From Klenkia terrae (GTDB lineage: Bacteria; Actinomycetota; Actinomycetes; Mycobacteriales; Geodermatophilaceae), in assembly GCF_900491935.1 (NCBI RefSeq), contig NZ_UEXK01000004.1, positions 3,820,627-3,874,938 on the forward strand: DNA of 54,312 nt, written 5' to 3'. The position numbers and the translations under genes were made by a program. Positions 35,273 through 44,154 of the stretch are shown here, piece by piece (position 1 is the stretch's first letter; each line of letters opens with the position of its first letter). The notes below the pieces were generated by a model that saw only the letters and a list, made by a program, of their open reading frames with translations, was not told where the DNA came from and made no database searches.

Positions 35273-38200
35273 CGCGCTCGACCCGCTCGTAGCGAGCCGG
35301 GCGGTGACCGACACCTACCAGCGATACGTCAAGACCTTGGTCGACGTCCGTGACGAGGCAATGGCGCGATCCTTCGCAGCGGCTGTCGACCACGGCGGCG
35401 CTCTTGCGAAGGGCCCGTACCTCGAGGCGACTCCCGCCTACAGTCCCGGTGCTTCGCTGGCAGACCTGATCGATGAAGGCGTTCTGCACCGAGGCTTCGC
35501 CTCGCTAGCCAGTGCAGCCATGCCTCTGGACCGGCCGCTCTACGCCCACCAGGAGCAAGCCATCCGGAAGGCAGTCGCTGGCCGGAACGTGGTCGTGACC
35601 ACCGGAACCGGCTCGGGCAAGACCGAGTCCTTCCTCATCCCCATCATCAACAGGCTGGTGACGGAAGAAGCTCAGGGGAGTCTGGGCCCCGGTGTTCGCG
35701 CCCTTCTGCTCTACCCGATGAATGCGTTGGCGAATGACCAGGTCAAAAGGCTCCGCACTCTGCTGAGTGCACATCCTCGGCTGACGTTCGGCAGGTACAC
35801 GGGCGAGACGAAGGAGCGGACGGCGGACGCCCTGGCTCAGTTCACCGCGCTCAACCCGGGCCAACCTCGGCTGTCCAACGAGGTGCTGAGCCGCGAGGAG
35901 ATGAGGGCCGCGCCACCGCACATCCTGCTCACCAACTACGCGATGCTGGAGTACCTCCTTCTCCGCCCCCTCGACCTCGCCCTGTTCCAGGGAGACCGCT
36001 GGGCCTTCGTCGCCCTCGACGAGGCACACGTCTACGACGGAGCGAAGGGCGCGGAGATCGCGATGCTGCTCCGGCGCCTCCACGACCGGGTGGGTGGCGG
36101 GCGAAAGCTGCAGTGCATCGCGACCAGCGCCTCGGTCCAGGGCCGACCGACCCAGATCATGGACTTCGCCAGGAAGCTCTTCGCGAGCCCCTTCGAGTGG
36201 ATCGACGACGACGTCACGCGGCAGGACCTCGTGACCGCCAGCCGGGTGGCTTCCCCCACTGAGTCGACGTGGGGTCCACTGACCCCTGACCAGTGGTCCG
36301 CGCTGAGGGGCGCAGAGGACCCCGCCGGAGCGGTGCTGTCCTACGCGCCGGCGAGCTCCCAGGGCCTCGACCCCGCCCAACTTTTGGACGAAGAGGCCTC
36401 CGTGGTCGCCTTGAAGCGGCTCCTGACCGACGGACCCCAGACGGTCGCCGACATCGCCGGCCGGATGTTCCCGGGCCGGCCGCAGCCGCAGAGCATCGTC
36501 CGAGACCTCGTCGCGGTTGCCAGCGCCACTCTGGACAGCACAGGGAACCCGGTGCTGTCAGCTCGATACCACCAGTTCATCCGGGCGACCGAAGGTGCCT
36601 TCACCTGTCTGTCTACCGCTGGCCCTCACGTCCAACTGGCGCGCCACGAACGGTGCCCGGACTGCACAGCGGCGTGTTTCGAGTTCGGCTCATGCCAGCG
36701 ATGCGGGGCTGTATACCTGGCCGGTTCCCTCGAGCAGCGGGATCAGGACAACTACTTCGTGCCCTCCCCATCCGCTGACGGTCGCCACACCTGGCTCATG
36801 CTCGGCAACGAGGTCGCGTTCGAGGACGAGGACGAGGACCTTCTCGATGTGGGCGGACGATCCACAGCGGCGAACCAGACCGTGTATCTCTGCGCGGAGT
36901 GCGGCGCCCTGCACGCGGCAACCCGATCGGTGTGCGGTGCTCAAGGGTGTTCATCCACTGCGCTGAGGCCTGTGCGGAAGTTCGACCGATCCCAGAAGGT
37001 GATGAGCTCGTGCACCCGATGCGGTGCGAGGGCGCGAGAGGTCGTCCGCCGTCTGCAGACCGGCTCGGACGCCCCGCCGTCGGTCCTGACCACGGCGCTG
37101 TACCAGCAGCTCCCTCCTGGCCCGAGCGCTGCGGCGGACCTCCCGGGGCAGGGGCGGAAGCTCCTGCTGTTCAGCGACAGCAGGCAGGCCGCCGCCTTCG
37201 CTGCTCCCTACCTCGAAAATACCTACGGCCAGCTGCAGCAACGTTCTCTGCTGGTTGATGGCCTGGGCCGCGCCGTGCAGCAATCGGGAGAAGTTGGTGT
37301 CGACGACCTGGTGCACTACACCCTCCAGGCTGCCGACGAAGCCGAGTTCTTCAGGTCCACCGCTACCCGGGACACCAAGCGGCGGGAAGTAGCTCGTTGG
37401 CTGGCCCTGGAACTGGTCGCCATGGACCGACGGCAGTCTCTCGAGGGCCTGGGTCTGCTGGTGGTACGGCACCAGCAGTCGGAGGTGGCCCTCCCTGCAC
37501 CCTTGCTGGATGCCGGTCTGGGTCAGGTCGAGGGATGGGACTTGCTGGAGGAACTGGTCGGCACGATGCGGCAGCAGGGCGCCATCACCATGCCGCCGGG
37601 CGTTGATCACAAGGACGAGGCGTTCCTGCCGCGAGTTGGCCCCATCTACATGCGGCAGACGGGGTCCGAGAAGAAGAAGAAGGTCCTCAGCTGGAGCCCC
37701 ACTCGTGGCACCAACCGTCGGTTCGACTACCTAAGTCGAGTGCTTGAGAAGTCCGGGCACCAGTCGTCCGCGGCCGCGATGCTCGCTGGTTGTTGGAAGT
37801 TCGTGGAGCAGTTGGGCTGGCTGGCGTCGACGACCGACCGCACCTTGGGAGCCTTGTTCCAGGACGAAATCGAGTCTCTGCGGTTCACCACAGAGCACGA
37901 AGGCCGGTGGTTCCGCTGCTCGAGGTGTAGAACGACTGCACCGAGGTCGGTCCGGTCCGTGTGTCCGACCCTCCGTTGCGACGGGGTCATGGTCGCGATG
38001 TCGATCCCGTCGACTGATGAGGACGACCAGCACTACCGGCGGCTCTACCGCACGATGCAACCCATCCCGATGCAGGCCCAAGAACACACGGCGCAGTGGT
38101 CGTCGACGAGGGCCGCGGAGATCCAGAACGACTTCGTCGATGGCAAGACGAATGTGTTGTCGTGCTCGACCACGTTCGAGCTCGGTGTCGATGTCGGTGA

Positions 38201-39890
38201 TCTGCAATCGGTGGTCCTGCGCAACATGCCTCCATCGACCGCGAACTACGTGCAGCGAGCTGGGCGAGCGGGGAGGCGGGCTGCCTCGGCTGCTCTTGTG
38301 CTCACGTTCGCCCAGCGCCGTTCCCATGACCTGTCTCGGTTCCAGAACCCTGAGCGGATGATCGCTGGGCACATGCGGGTGCCGATCATCCCGCTCGAGA
38401 ACGACCGCATCGATCGTCGGCACGCACACTCCATCGCTATGGCCGCGTACTTCCGTGCGTGCTTCCAGGCTGATGGCTCGCGATGGTCCAAGGTGGGGCA
38501 ATTCTTCACCGACTCCGGCGGTATCGCTCCGAGTGACGGTGTGCGCTCCTTCCTCACCCCTGTCCCGACGGATGTTCTGGCGTCGCTCCGCGCCGTGCTT
38601 CCTCCCGGGGTCGCTGAGCGCATCGGCGTCGATGACGGTTCGTGGGTGGGCGAGCTCTGTGACCTGCTGGACCTCGTCCGCGACGAGGTCAACGCCGAAC
38701 TAGCTAGCTACCAGAAGCGGATCGACGAATTCGTCTCAGCTGCGAAGTTCGGGCCCGCGCAGGCGATGAGTAAGACCATAGAGACGATCAACGGCCGTGA
38801 CCTGCTCGGCTACCTCGGCAGCCGCAATGTTCTGCCCAAATACGGCTTTCCGGTCGACACGGTCGAGCTGCGCACCCTGCACTCCGGTGAACCTGTCGGT
38901 CGCCAACTCGAGCTCAGCCGTGATCTCTCGCAGGCCATCTACGACTACGCCCCGGGGAACCAGGTGATCGCCGGTGGGAAGCGGTGGACCTCAGCAGGCC
39001 TGCACCGATTCCCGGGCAAGGACCTGGTCGCTGTTGACTACCAGGCCTGTAGCGCATGCGGCGCCTACGTCGAGGGCGCGGATGCGAGTGAACCGGCGTG
39101 CCCCGCATGCGCCACGGCGTACAGCCGTGGGCCGCGCACGTACGTCATCCCCGAGTTCGGCTTCAACTGCGACCCCGATCCGACAGACGTGGGGACGGGT
39201 GCTCCCGAGCGACGGTGGGGAGGCGCGACGTACATCCAGTCCCTGGGTGCCGAGGTGTTCGAGAAGGAATGGGCCATGCCGTCGGGCGCGCTCTGCCGCG
39301 CCCGGGCTGGCGCGCGAGGGCGCATCTCCGTGATCTCCGATGCCGGTGGGCCGCAGTTCCACATCTGTGACTGGTGCGGGTGGACGACTGTCCTGCAGGC
39401 GGGGCAGAGGTGGACCGCGCACAAACGACCCACCGACCGGAAGGACTGCAACGGTGGGTGGGCCCAGCGATCGCTGGGCCACTCCTACGAGACCGACATC
39501 GTGGAGTTGACGAGCAGCGCGTGGGACACCCTCACGGGTGACAGTGACTGGTTGTCCCTGCTGTACGCGATCATTCGGGGAGCTACGGAGAGCCTGGAGA
39601 TCAGCGAGGACGATCTGGACGGGGCACTCTTCCGTTCACCCAACGGGCGTCGGGCCGTCATCCTCTTCGACACGGTGCCGGGTGGGGCGGGGGGAGCCAA
39701 GTTGGTCGCTGACTCCCTGGACCTGGTGGTCGGCGGCGCTCTGGAACGAGTGTCGTCCTGCGAATGCGGACCGGAAACAGCTTGCTACGGGTGCCTGCGG
39801 TCCTACCGGAACGCCCGACACCACGAGCAGCTCAGCCGGGCCGGTGCCCAGCGGATGCTGGCCGTTCTCGGTCACGTCCCGCCGAGCTAG
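35265..39890 (+). CDS. DEAH helicase with C-terminal DUF1998/MrfA-type domain (operon 2, gene 6)
   Basis: This 1541-residue protein is a superfamily 2 helicase. Walker A is TTGTGSGKTESFL near residues 111-123, the DEAH box is VALDEAHVYDGAKGAE near 249-264, and motif III is IATSASVQG. Two zinc-type cysteine groups follow (CPDCTAACFEFGSCQRCG and CAECGALHAATRSVCG). The second lobe has FELGVDVGDL and YVQRAGRAGRR near 970-1005. The C-terminus ends with CECGPETACYGCLRSYRN, the four-cysteine signature of MrfA/DUF1998-type helicases. It fuses functions that DISARM splits into DrmA and DrmB. DruE of Druantia is another comparator but is typically larger. It starts eight bases inside the previous gene. 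Confidence 0.9.
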   Translation: MDDALDPLVASRAVTDTYQRYVKTLVDVRDEAMARSFAAAVDHGGALAKGPYLEATPAYSPGASLADLIDEGVLHRGFASLASAAMPLDRPLYAHQEQAIRKAVAGRNVVVTTGTGSGKTESFLIPIINRLVTEEAQGSLGPGVRALLLYPMNALANDQVKRLRTLLSAHPRLTFGRYTGETKERTADALAQFTALNPGQPRLSNEVLSREEMRAAPPHILLTNYAMLEYLLLRPLDLALFQGDRWAFVALDEAHVYDGAKGAEIAMLLRRLHDRVGGGRKLQCIATSASVQGRPTQIMDFARKLFASPFEWIDDDVTRQDLVTASRVASPTESTWGPLTPDQWSALRGAEDPAGAVLSYAPASSQGLDPAQLLDEEASVVALKRLLTDGPQTVADIAGRMFPGRPQPQSIVRDLVAVASATLDSTGNPVLSARYHQFIRATEGAFTCLSTAGPHVQLARHERCPDCTAACFEFGSCQRCGAVYLAGSLEQRDQDNYFVPSPSADGRHTWLMLGNEVAFEDEDEDLLDVGGRSTAANQTVYLCAECGALHAATRSVCGAQGCSSTALRPVRKFDRSQKVMSSCTRCGARAREVVRRLQTGSDAPPSVLTTALYQQLPPGPSAAADLPGQGRKLLLFSDSRQAAAFAAPYLENTYGQLQQRSLLVDGLGRAVQQSGEVGVDDLVHYTLQAADEAEFFRSTATRDTKRREVARWLALELVAMDRRQSLEGLGLLVVRHQQSEVALPAPLLDAGLGQVEGWDLLEELVGTMRQQGAITMPPGVDHKDEAFLPRVGPIYMRQTGSEKKKKVLSWSPTRGTNRRFDYLSRVLEKSGHQSSAAAMLAGCWKFVEQLGWLASTTDRTLGALFQDEIESLRFTTEHEGRWFRCSRCRTTAPRSVRSVCPTLRCDGVMVAMSIPSTDEDDQHYRRLYRTMQPIPMQAQEHTAQWSSTRAAEIQNDFVDGKTNVLSCSTTFELGVDVGDLQSVVLRNMPPSTANYVQRAGRAGRRAASAALVLTFAQRRSHDLSRFQNPERMIAGHMRVPIIPLENDRIDRRHAHSIAMAAYFRACFQADGSRWSKVGQFFTDSGGIAPSDGVRSFLTPVPTDVLASLRAVLPPGVAERIGVDDGSWVGELCDLLDLVRDEVNAELASYQKRIDEFVSAAKFGPAQAMSKTIETINGRDLLGYLGSRNVLPKYGFPVDTVELRTLHSGEPVGRQLELSRDLSQAIYDYAPGNQVIAGGKRWTSAGLHRFPGKDLVAVDYQACSACGAYVEGADASEPACPACATAYSRGPRTYVIPEFGFNCDPDPTDVGTGAPERRWGGATYIQSLGAEVFEKEWAMPSGALCRARAGARGRISVISDAGGPQFHICDWCGWTTVLQAGQRWTAHKRPTDRKDCNGGWAQRSLGHSYETDIVELTSSAWDTLTGDSDWLSLLYAIIRGATESLEISEDDLDGALFRSPNGRRAVILFDTVPGGAGGAKLVADSLDLVVGGALERVSSCECGPETACYGCLRSYRNARHHEQLSRAGAQRMLAVLGHVPPS

Positions 39891-39918
39891 TCATGGCGCC
39901 AGCGCTCCACCCCGTTGA

Positions 39919-41556
39919 GTGACCGCCGTCATGGATGGGCGAGAGGGACGTGATGATGAAGCCGTGACCGGTCATGTGTTCGTCGTCCGCAGCAGCATCG
40001 AGGGCATCGTGTGCGATGACCTTGTCGTGTCCACAGATGGGCGGGGGGCCGCTGGGGTACGCAGGTCGTGGTGGCCTGCGCTGGGGTGGAGGTCCGAAGC
40101 GGACCGGTCAGCCGCACGGCCGGAGGATGCACGGGGGCGATGGACTCGACTTGCGTCGGGCACCGGCGTCGAGCCGAGTCGGTGGCTGCTCGCCGTCGGG
40201 TCTCGAGGAAGTGGAGGCCCGTCCTGGGTCGCCGATGGTGTCCGCGAGGTGCTGGAGGCCATCGCTTCGCAGAGCGCCGAGCACCTGACCCCCGGACGGC
40301 CGAGGCGGGGGGCGGGACCAGTCTTCGGGGTGGATGGCGGTGGCCTCGACGGGCAGCGCGGTGAAGTCGTCGAGGAGCTGCTAAAGGCGTGCGACGACTC
40401 TGCCGAACTGCACGGCCTGGACGTGGTCATCGTCGCCAGAGCGGCCTCTGACTACTCGGCGCTCCAATCCCTCCGACGCAGTGCTCCTGCGCGCGGACTC
40501 GTCGCACCCCTCGAGGGGGATGCTCGACGACTAGGTGACCTGGCTCGGCGTGGCCAGCTCGCGCTCTTCATGGGAGCCGGGACAGGGGTAGCTGCAGGTC
40601 TCCCGCTCTGGGACGGTCTGCTTACGCGCTTGGCCGAGGGCGTACGCATGCCTGGCGGAGCCGAAGCGCTCGCCCGCATGAACCCGCTGGACGCCGCTGA
40701 GGTGCTTCGGCGGGCATTCAGCAAGTCCGGGGACAAGGCTCGTACGCTCGGCGAGCGGGTCGCCGATGTCATCGGCACGCCCGCGCGGTTCGCGCTCAGT
40801 CACGCGCTGCTCGCTGCTCTGAACGTCGGCAACGCGATCACCACGAACTTCGACGACCTGTACGAACGGGCCGTCGAGACCGCGACCGGCGCCCGGCCTC
40901 AAGTGCTGCTCCCGAAGGGGGAGCAAGCAGAGGGCGGCTCAGGACGGTGGCTGCTCAAGCTGCACGGGGACGCCAGCGAGCCGGACACCGTCGTCCTGGA
41001 CCGCCGATCCTTCGTCCGGTACGATGCCGAGCAGCGGCCTCTGGCCGCCGTCCTGCAGGCCACGCTGCTGACCCGCCACCTGTTCGTGGTGGGCGCCTCC
41101 ATGAACGACGACAACGTCATCAGGCTCGTCCACGAGGTGGCGGTCCTGAAGGAGAAACGAGGCGGGAAGGCCGAGCTGGGCACGGTCGTGACACTTCAAG
41201 ACGACCCACTCTCCGCAGAATTGTGGGCGCCGGAGCTGCGCTACCTCTCGGTCGGGGGCGCCGCGCCCTCCGAGGAGACGGTTGACAAGCGCTCGGCCCG
41301 GATGGTGAGCGCGGCTCGGGAGCTCGACGTCTTCCTCGACCGGGTCGCGCAGCACGCAGCGCGTGGCACCGCCACGCTCATGGACCCGCGGTACTCGGCG
41401 CTGATCCGGGACGACGACGAGCGCAGGACGGCGCAGAAGCTCGCACAGCTGAGGAGCTGGGTCGAGAAGTGGGCCACGTCCGGTCAGCACGCCGAGGACT
41501 GGCGCGACGTCCTCGATGCGTTGGACTCGGCGGGAGGGTCGTCGGCCGACTCCTAG
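39919..41556 (+). CDS. SIR2-domain protein, candidate NADase effector (operon 2, gene 7)
   Basis: The 545-residue protein has an N-terminal domain (HVFVVRSSIEGIVCDDLVV onward) typical of actinobacterial SIR2 proteins but of unknown role. A SIR2 Rossmann domain follows: LFMGAGTGVAAGLP near 215, ITTNFDDLYE near 308, LLKLHGD near 345 and FVVGASMNDDNVIRLV near 388. SIR2 domains in prokaryotic defence often deplete NAD after phage sensing. It lies 28 bases after the helicase on the same strand and so probably belongs to the same operon. In-frame starts exist at GTG 39919, ATG 39931 and GTG 39964; the last gives the most family-like N-terminus. Its stop overlaps the convergent HNH gene by four bases. 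Confidence 0.87.
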   Translation: MTAVMDGREGRDDEAVTGHVFVVRSSIEGIVCDDLVVSTDGRGAAGVRRSWWPALGWRSEADRSAARPEDARGRWTRLASGTGVEPSRWLLAVGSRGSGGPSWVADGVREVLEAIASQSAEHLTPGRPRRGAGPVFGVDGGGLDGQRGEVVEELLKACDDSAELHGLDVVIVARAASDYSALQSLRRSAPARGLVAPLEGDARRLGDLARRGQLALFMGAGTGVAAGLPLWDGLLTRLAEGVRMPGGAEALARMNPLDAAEVLRRAFSKSGDKARTLGERVADVIGTPARFALSHALLAALNVGNAITTNFDDLYERAVETATGARPQVLLPKGEQAEGGSGRWLLKLHGDASEPDTVVLDRRSFVRYDAEQRPLAAVLQATLLTRHLFVVGASMNDDNVIRLVHEVAVLKEKRGGKAELGTVVTLQDDPLSAELWAPELRYLSVGGAAPSEETVDKRSARMVSAARELDVFLDRVAQHAARGTATLMDPRYSALIRDDDERRTAQKLAQLRSWVEKWATSGQHAEDWRDVLDALDSAGGSSADS

Positions 41557-42446
41557 GCGGCGAGCGCGGCGCCCTTGAAGACCTGATCCCTCTGCCAGGC
41601 GACGTGCACGGGTGCGGGAAGCGGCGTACCGGGTTGAGCGGACAGAGGACGGCCGTGGAGCCAGTAGACCTGTCGGCCCGCCTCGGTCCTCGCCGTGAAA
41701 GAACCGGACACCGTGACCCGGTGCCGGTCATCGAACCCCAGGACTCCTCGGTCGAACAGCTTGTGGTGGAGCATGCACAGCGCCAACCCGTTGTCCAGAT
41801 CATCCGGACCGTCGAAGGCGAACCAGCGAACGTGCGCTGCCTCAAGCCCCACCGGGACACCGGCGACCTGGCCGTCGTAACCGCAGAAGGCGCACCGCCG
41901 GTCCCAGGCGTCGACGACAGACATCCGCCACGTCGGATCCCGCCGACGAAGGTTCGTCGACGGGCCGACGGTTGTCTCCACCAGCTCGACGAGACCGACG
42001 GCGGTGAGGACGTCGTCGGAGATGGTGGCGGGGAATTGGCTGTCCACCAACGAGCGAGCCAGCTCGGCGACGGCGCCCGGGGCCGACCGGAGGTGCTGCT
42101 CGATCTCCGGGACGAAGGCGCCGGTGACCCCGTCCCGACGAAGAGGCCCCACTGAGTCCATGGCGACGTCGTGGTCCAGGTGCCAGACGGCCTCCGCTCG
42201 GAGTCGGGTGAACGGGTACGCGGCGCTCTGCGCAGGCGATGTCCGGGACGCCGGACCGAACTCGGCGATCAGCTCTGCGAGCTGGGTCTCGGCGACCGAC
42301 CACGGCACCGCCGAGCTACCGGTTGACTGCAGTCGACCGAGGGCGAGCAGCACCAGCAGCGGTTTGTGAGGCGACCGGGTGCCGTCGCGTCGGTGCTGTT
42401 TCAGGCTCCCGAAACGTCGGAGGACGTCGTCGGCGGTAGACGTCAT
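41553..42446 (-). CDS. Phosphorothioate-DNA-type HNH restriction endonuclease
   Basis: The 297-residue protein has the layout of sulfur-binding-domain HNH endonucleases such as ScoMcrA. An N-terminal domain carries RRDGTRSPHKPLLVLLALGR (residues about 18-37) and later AAYPFTRLRAEAVWHL. An HNH domain carries CAFCGYDG, LEAAHVRWFAFDG, DNGLALCMLHHKLFD and a closing RGVLGF (about 183-240). Family members cut DNA carrying phosphorothioate or certain other modifications, i.e. act as type IV restriction. The ATG at 42446 overlaps the stop of the upstream unknown gene by four bases. No dnd or ssp modification genes lie in the window, so its expected target is foreign modified DNA. Confidence 0.86.
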   Translation of the reverse strand: MTSTADDVLRRFGSLKQHRRDGTRSPHKPLLVLLALGRLQSTGSSAVPWSVAETQLAELIAEFGPASRTSPAQSAAYPFTRLRAEAVWHLDHDVAMDSVGPLRRDGVTGAFVPEIEQHLRSAPGAVAELARSLVDSQFPATISDDVLTAVGLVELVETTVGPSTNLRRRDPTWRMSVVDAWDRRCAFCGYDGQVAGVPVGLEAAHVRWFAFDGPDDLDNGLALCMLHHKLFDRGVLGFDDRHRVTVSGSFTARTEAGRQVYWLHGRPLSAQPGTPLPAPVHVAWQRDQVFKGAALAA

Positions 42447-42955
42447 TCTCCCGACAAGGTGTCGATGAGCGCATCGTCGCGGACGGCGTCGATGCCCAAG
42501 CCCTTCAGCGCATCGACGAGCACCTGCTCCCGCGCTGGGTCGATCTCGAGGTAGTCGCCGTTGAGTGTCGTCGTGATACGGCGGGCGCCCATGGGCGGTG
42601 ATTTCAGCGCAGCCCACGCCTCGACGTCGCTCTCCGCGAACAACTCCAACGTCAGCGCGGTCGGCATGGGCGGCCAGTCGCCGTCCAGGACGGCGCCGGT
42701 GTCGTCCCACGAGTACGGCGACTCCGGAGTGAGGTCCTCGTCCTCCATCTCCTCCGCGCTCTCGGGCGCACCCGGGACCCACGTTGCGCTGAGCTCGCGG
42801 TTGAGATCCATGGCCTGACCGACGGTGGTGCACTCCTTCACCCGCGCAATTGCGTCGCTCAATGCCCGTGCGCGATCTCTGTCGATGACGCACAGCGATT
42901 CGTGCAGTCGATAGAACCCGTAGACCACAGAGCTCGGCCGTGCATCACCCGTCAT
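42443..42955 (-). CDS. Unknown protein coupled to the HNH endonuclease
   Basis: The product (about 170 residues from ATG 42955; a TTG at 42967 is also possible) begins MTGDARPSSVVYGFYRLHES and has an acidic middle (ESAEEMEDEDLTPESPYSWD). It has no motif that I recognise. The four-base ATGA overlap with the HNH endonuclease gene implies co-translation, so it may modulate or assist the nuclease. It is predicted to be soluble and strongly acidic, a trait shared by DNA mimics and immunity proteins, but nothing more specific can be said. Confidence 0.72.
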   Translation of the reverse strand: MTGDARPSSVVYGFYRLHESLCVIDRDRARALSDAIARVKECTTVGQAMDLNRELSATWVPGAPESAEEMEDEDLTPESPYSWDDTGAVLDGDWPPMPTALTLELFAESDVEAWAALKSPPMGARRITTTLNGDYLEIDPAREQVLVDALKGLGIDAVRDDALIDTLSGE

Positions 42956-43029
42956 GCCACCAGGCAATCAGAATGGTGACCTTGGTGACGAGCGGTTGGT
43001 CTGCAGCGTGTCCCAACAGACGCGATTGG

Positions 43030-43635
43030 TCAGGCCTCGACCCCCGCCGCTCGCAGCAACTGGGCCAGCCGGCCGATCTCGGACGCGGCGGGAGTGGTGG
43101 TGAGCGACGCTTGGAGGTGGGCCCACATGTCCTTCATCGTTAGGAAGCTGAAGGTGCACCCGTCCAGATGCTTGGCGATGGTCGGGTCCGCCGACCACGC
43201 TGCAGCGGCGGCAGTCGGATCATTCGAACCGGGACCCTTGAGCGCGGCGACCGCGATGGAGTAGTGGAAGTCGCGCTGACCAGCCGCCTTCTCGACCTCA
43301 TCCCGAAAAGCTTCGGACCACTCCGGCCGCCATAGCTCACGGAAGTGGCGCCACGTTGCCCTCTTGGGGTTGGCCTTTTCCTCCCGCAGCTCGGCCAGCT
43401 TCCCTGCAGGGAAGAAGCCAGCCTGCCAGGCCTTGCACGACACGACCCGGACTCGGTCGGGCCCGGACAGGCTCGGGTGAATCCCGATGACGTCTACGTC
43501 ACTGGCTACTGAGTGCTCGTGTGCGCTGTAGCCCGGGAAAGCCTTCGACGGCCGGAACTTCAGGTTGTGGCGGGTGAAGTAGCCGTTGAGCTGCAGGTAG
43601 TCCTCAACGACCTGCTCCAGCACGTCCTCTTTCAC
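43030..43635 (-). CDS. PD-(D/E)XK nuclease-like protein
   Basis: From the GTG at 43635 (GAGGTGAA upstream) the protein has 201 residues. The pattern is that of restriction-endonuclease-like folds: an N-terminal helix with Glu (KEDVLEQVVEDYLQLNGYFT), then SDVDVIGIH supplying the catalytic Asp, then RVRVVSCKAWQAG, where S-C-K stands in the place of the usual E-x-K. Proteins with this shape often cut or bind DNA in defence loci. A longer frame upstream is open, but its sequence is low-complexity arginine-rich and unlikely to be translated. It lies 75 bases upstream of the HNH partner gene on the same strand. Confidence 0.75.
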   Translation of the reverse strand: MKEDVLEQVVEDYLQLNGYFTRHNLKFRPSKAFPGYSAHEHSVASDVDVIGIHPSLSGPDRVRVVSCKAWQAGFFPAGKLAELREEKANPKRATWRHFRELWRPEWSEAFRDEVEKAAGQRDFHYSIAVAALKGPGSNDPTAAAAAWSADPTIAKHLDGCTFSFLTMKDMWAHLQASLTTTPAASEIGRLAQLLRAAGVEA

Positions 43636-43752
43636 AGGTTCACCTCGCACATCGGGCCGTCGGTCTCTGCACGGACAACGCCGAGGGCCCGGGACGAACC
43701 GGCGCGATGTCCGGCCTGCCTCATCGAGCACGCCTCGCCGAGCGGCATGACC

Positions 43753-44139
43753 TCACCAGGCATAGCTGGACACCAGGCTTCGGATGTCGGCGAGGTCGCC
43801 GTCGAGTTCGCGTCGGGTGTCCGCCGTCCAGGCCATCGCGAGCGCTTCGCAGATGTCCGTGGCGTCTTTGAGCTCGGCCATGGTGTCCTCGTAGCCCTCA
43901 GGGACGACCATGGACGCCAGGCCGTCCTTCGCGTGGGTCTCGACCTTGGCCTCGTAGCGCTCGCCGACCCAGCGGCGCAGCAAGTTCAGCGCGGCGGTCG
44001 GCCGCCCGTAGATGTTCTCGCCACCGGACTTCTGCAGCTCGCGGACCACGGCGGTGGCCAGGACCGTCCGCTGCTCCAGCAGGTCGATGGCCTCGAACCG
44101 CTCGACCGCACCAGCCTCTGACGATGCAACCAGTCGCAT
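43753..44139 (-). CDS. Unknown 128-residue helical protein
   Basis: The protein starts MRLVASSEAGAVERFEAIDL and is predicted to be largely helical (LLEQRTVLATAVVRELQKSG, then YGRPTAALNLLRRWVGERYE). It contains no signal peptide, membrane helix or catalytic motif that I recognise. It sits between the ADP-ribosylglycohydrolase fusion gene and the PD-(D/E)XK gene, all on the minus strand. Its start lies 15 bases after the fusion gene's stop, so it is probably read from the ARPP-1/ARH operon. Confidence 0.72.
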   Translation of the reverse strand: MRLVASSEAGAVERFEAIDLLEQRTVLATAVVRELQKSGGENIYGRPTAALNLLRRWVGERYEAKVETHAKDGLASMVVPEGYEDTMAELKDATDICEALAMAWTADTRRELDGDLADIRSLVSSYAW

Positions 44140-44154
44140 GATGTCCTCCCCGTG

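Noticed and set aside
23766-41556. Dpd (7-deazapurine DNA modification) system
   Set aside because: A PLD protein and two helicases recall the Dpd restriction arm, but no dpdA-type transglycosylase or modification genes are present.
39919-41556. SIR2 protein as a protein deacetylase
   Set aside because: The SIR2 domain is of the long defence-associated type with an extra N-terminal domain, and no zinc-binding Cys4 typical of deacetylases is visible.
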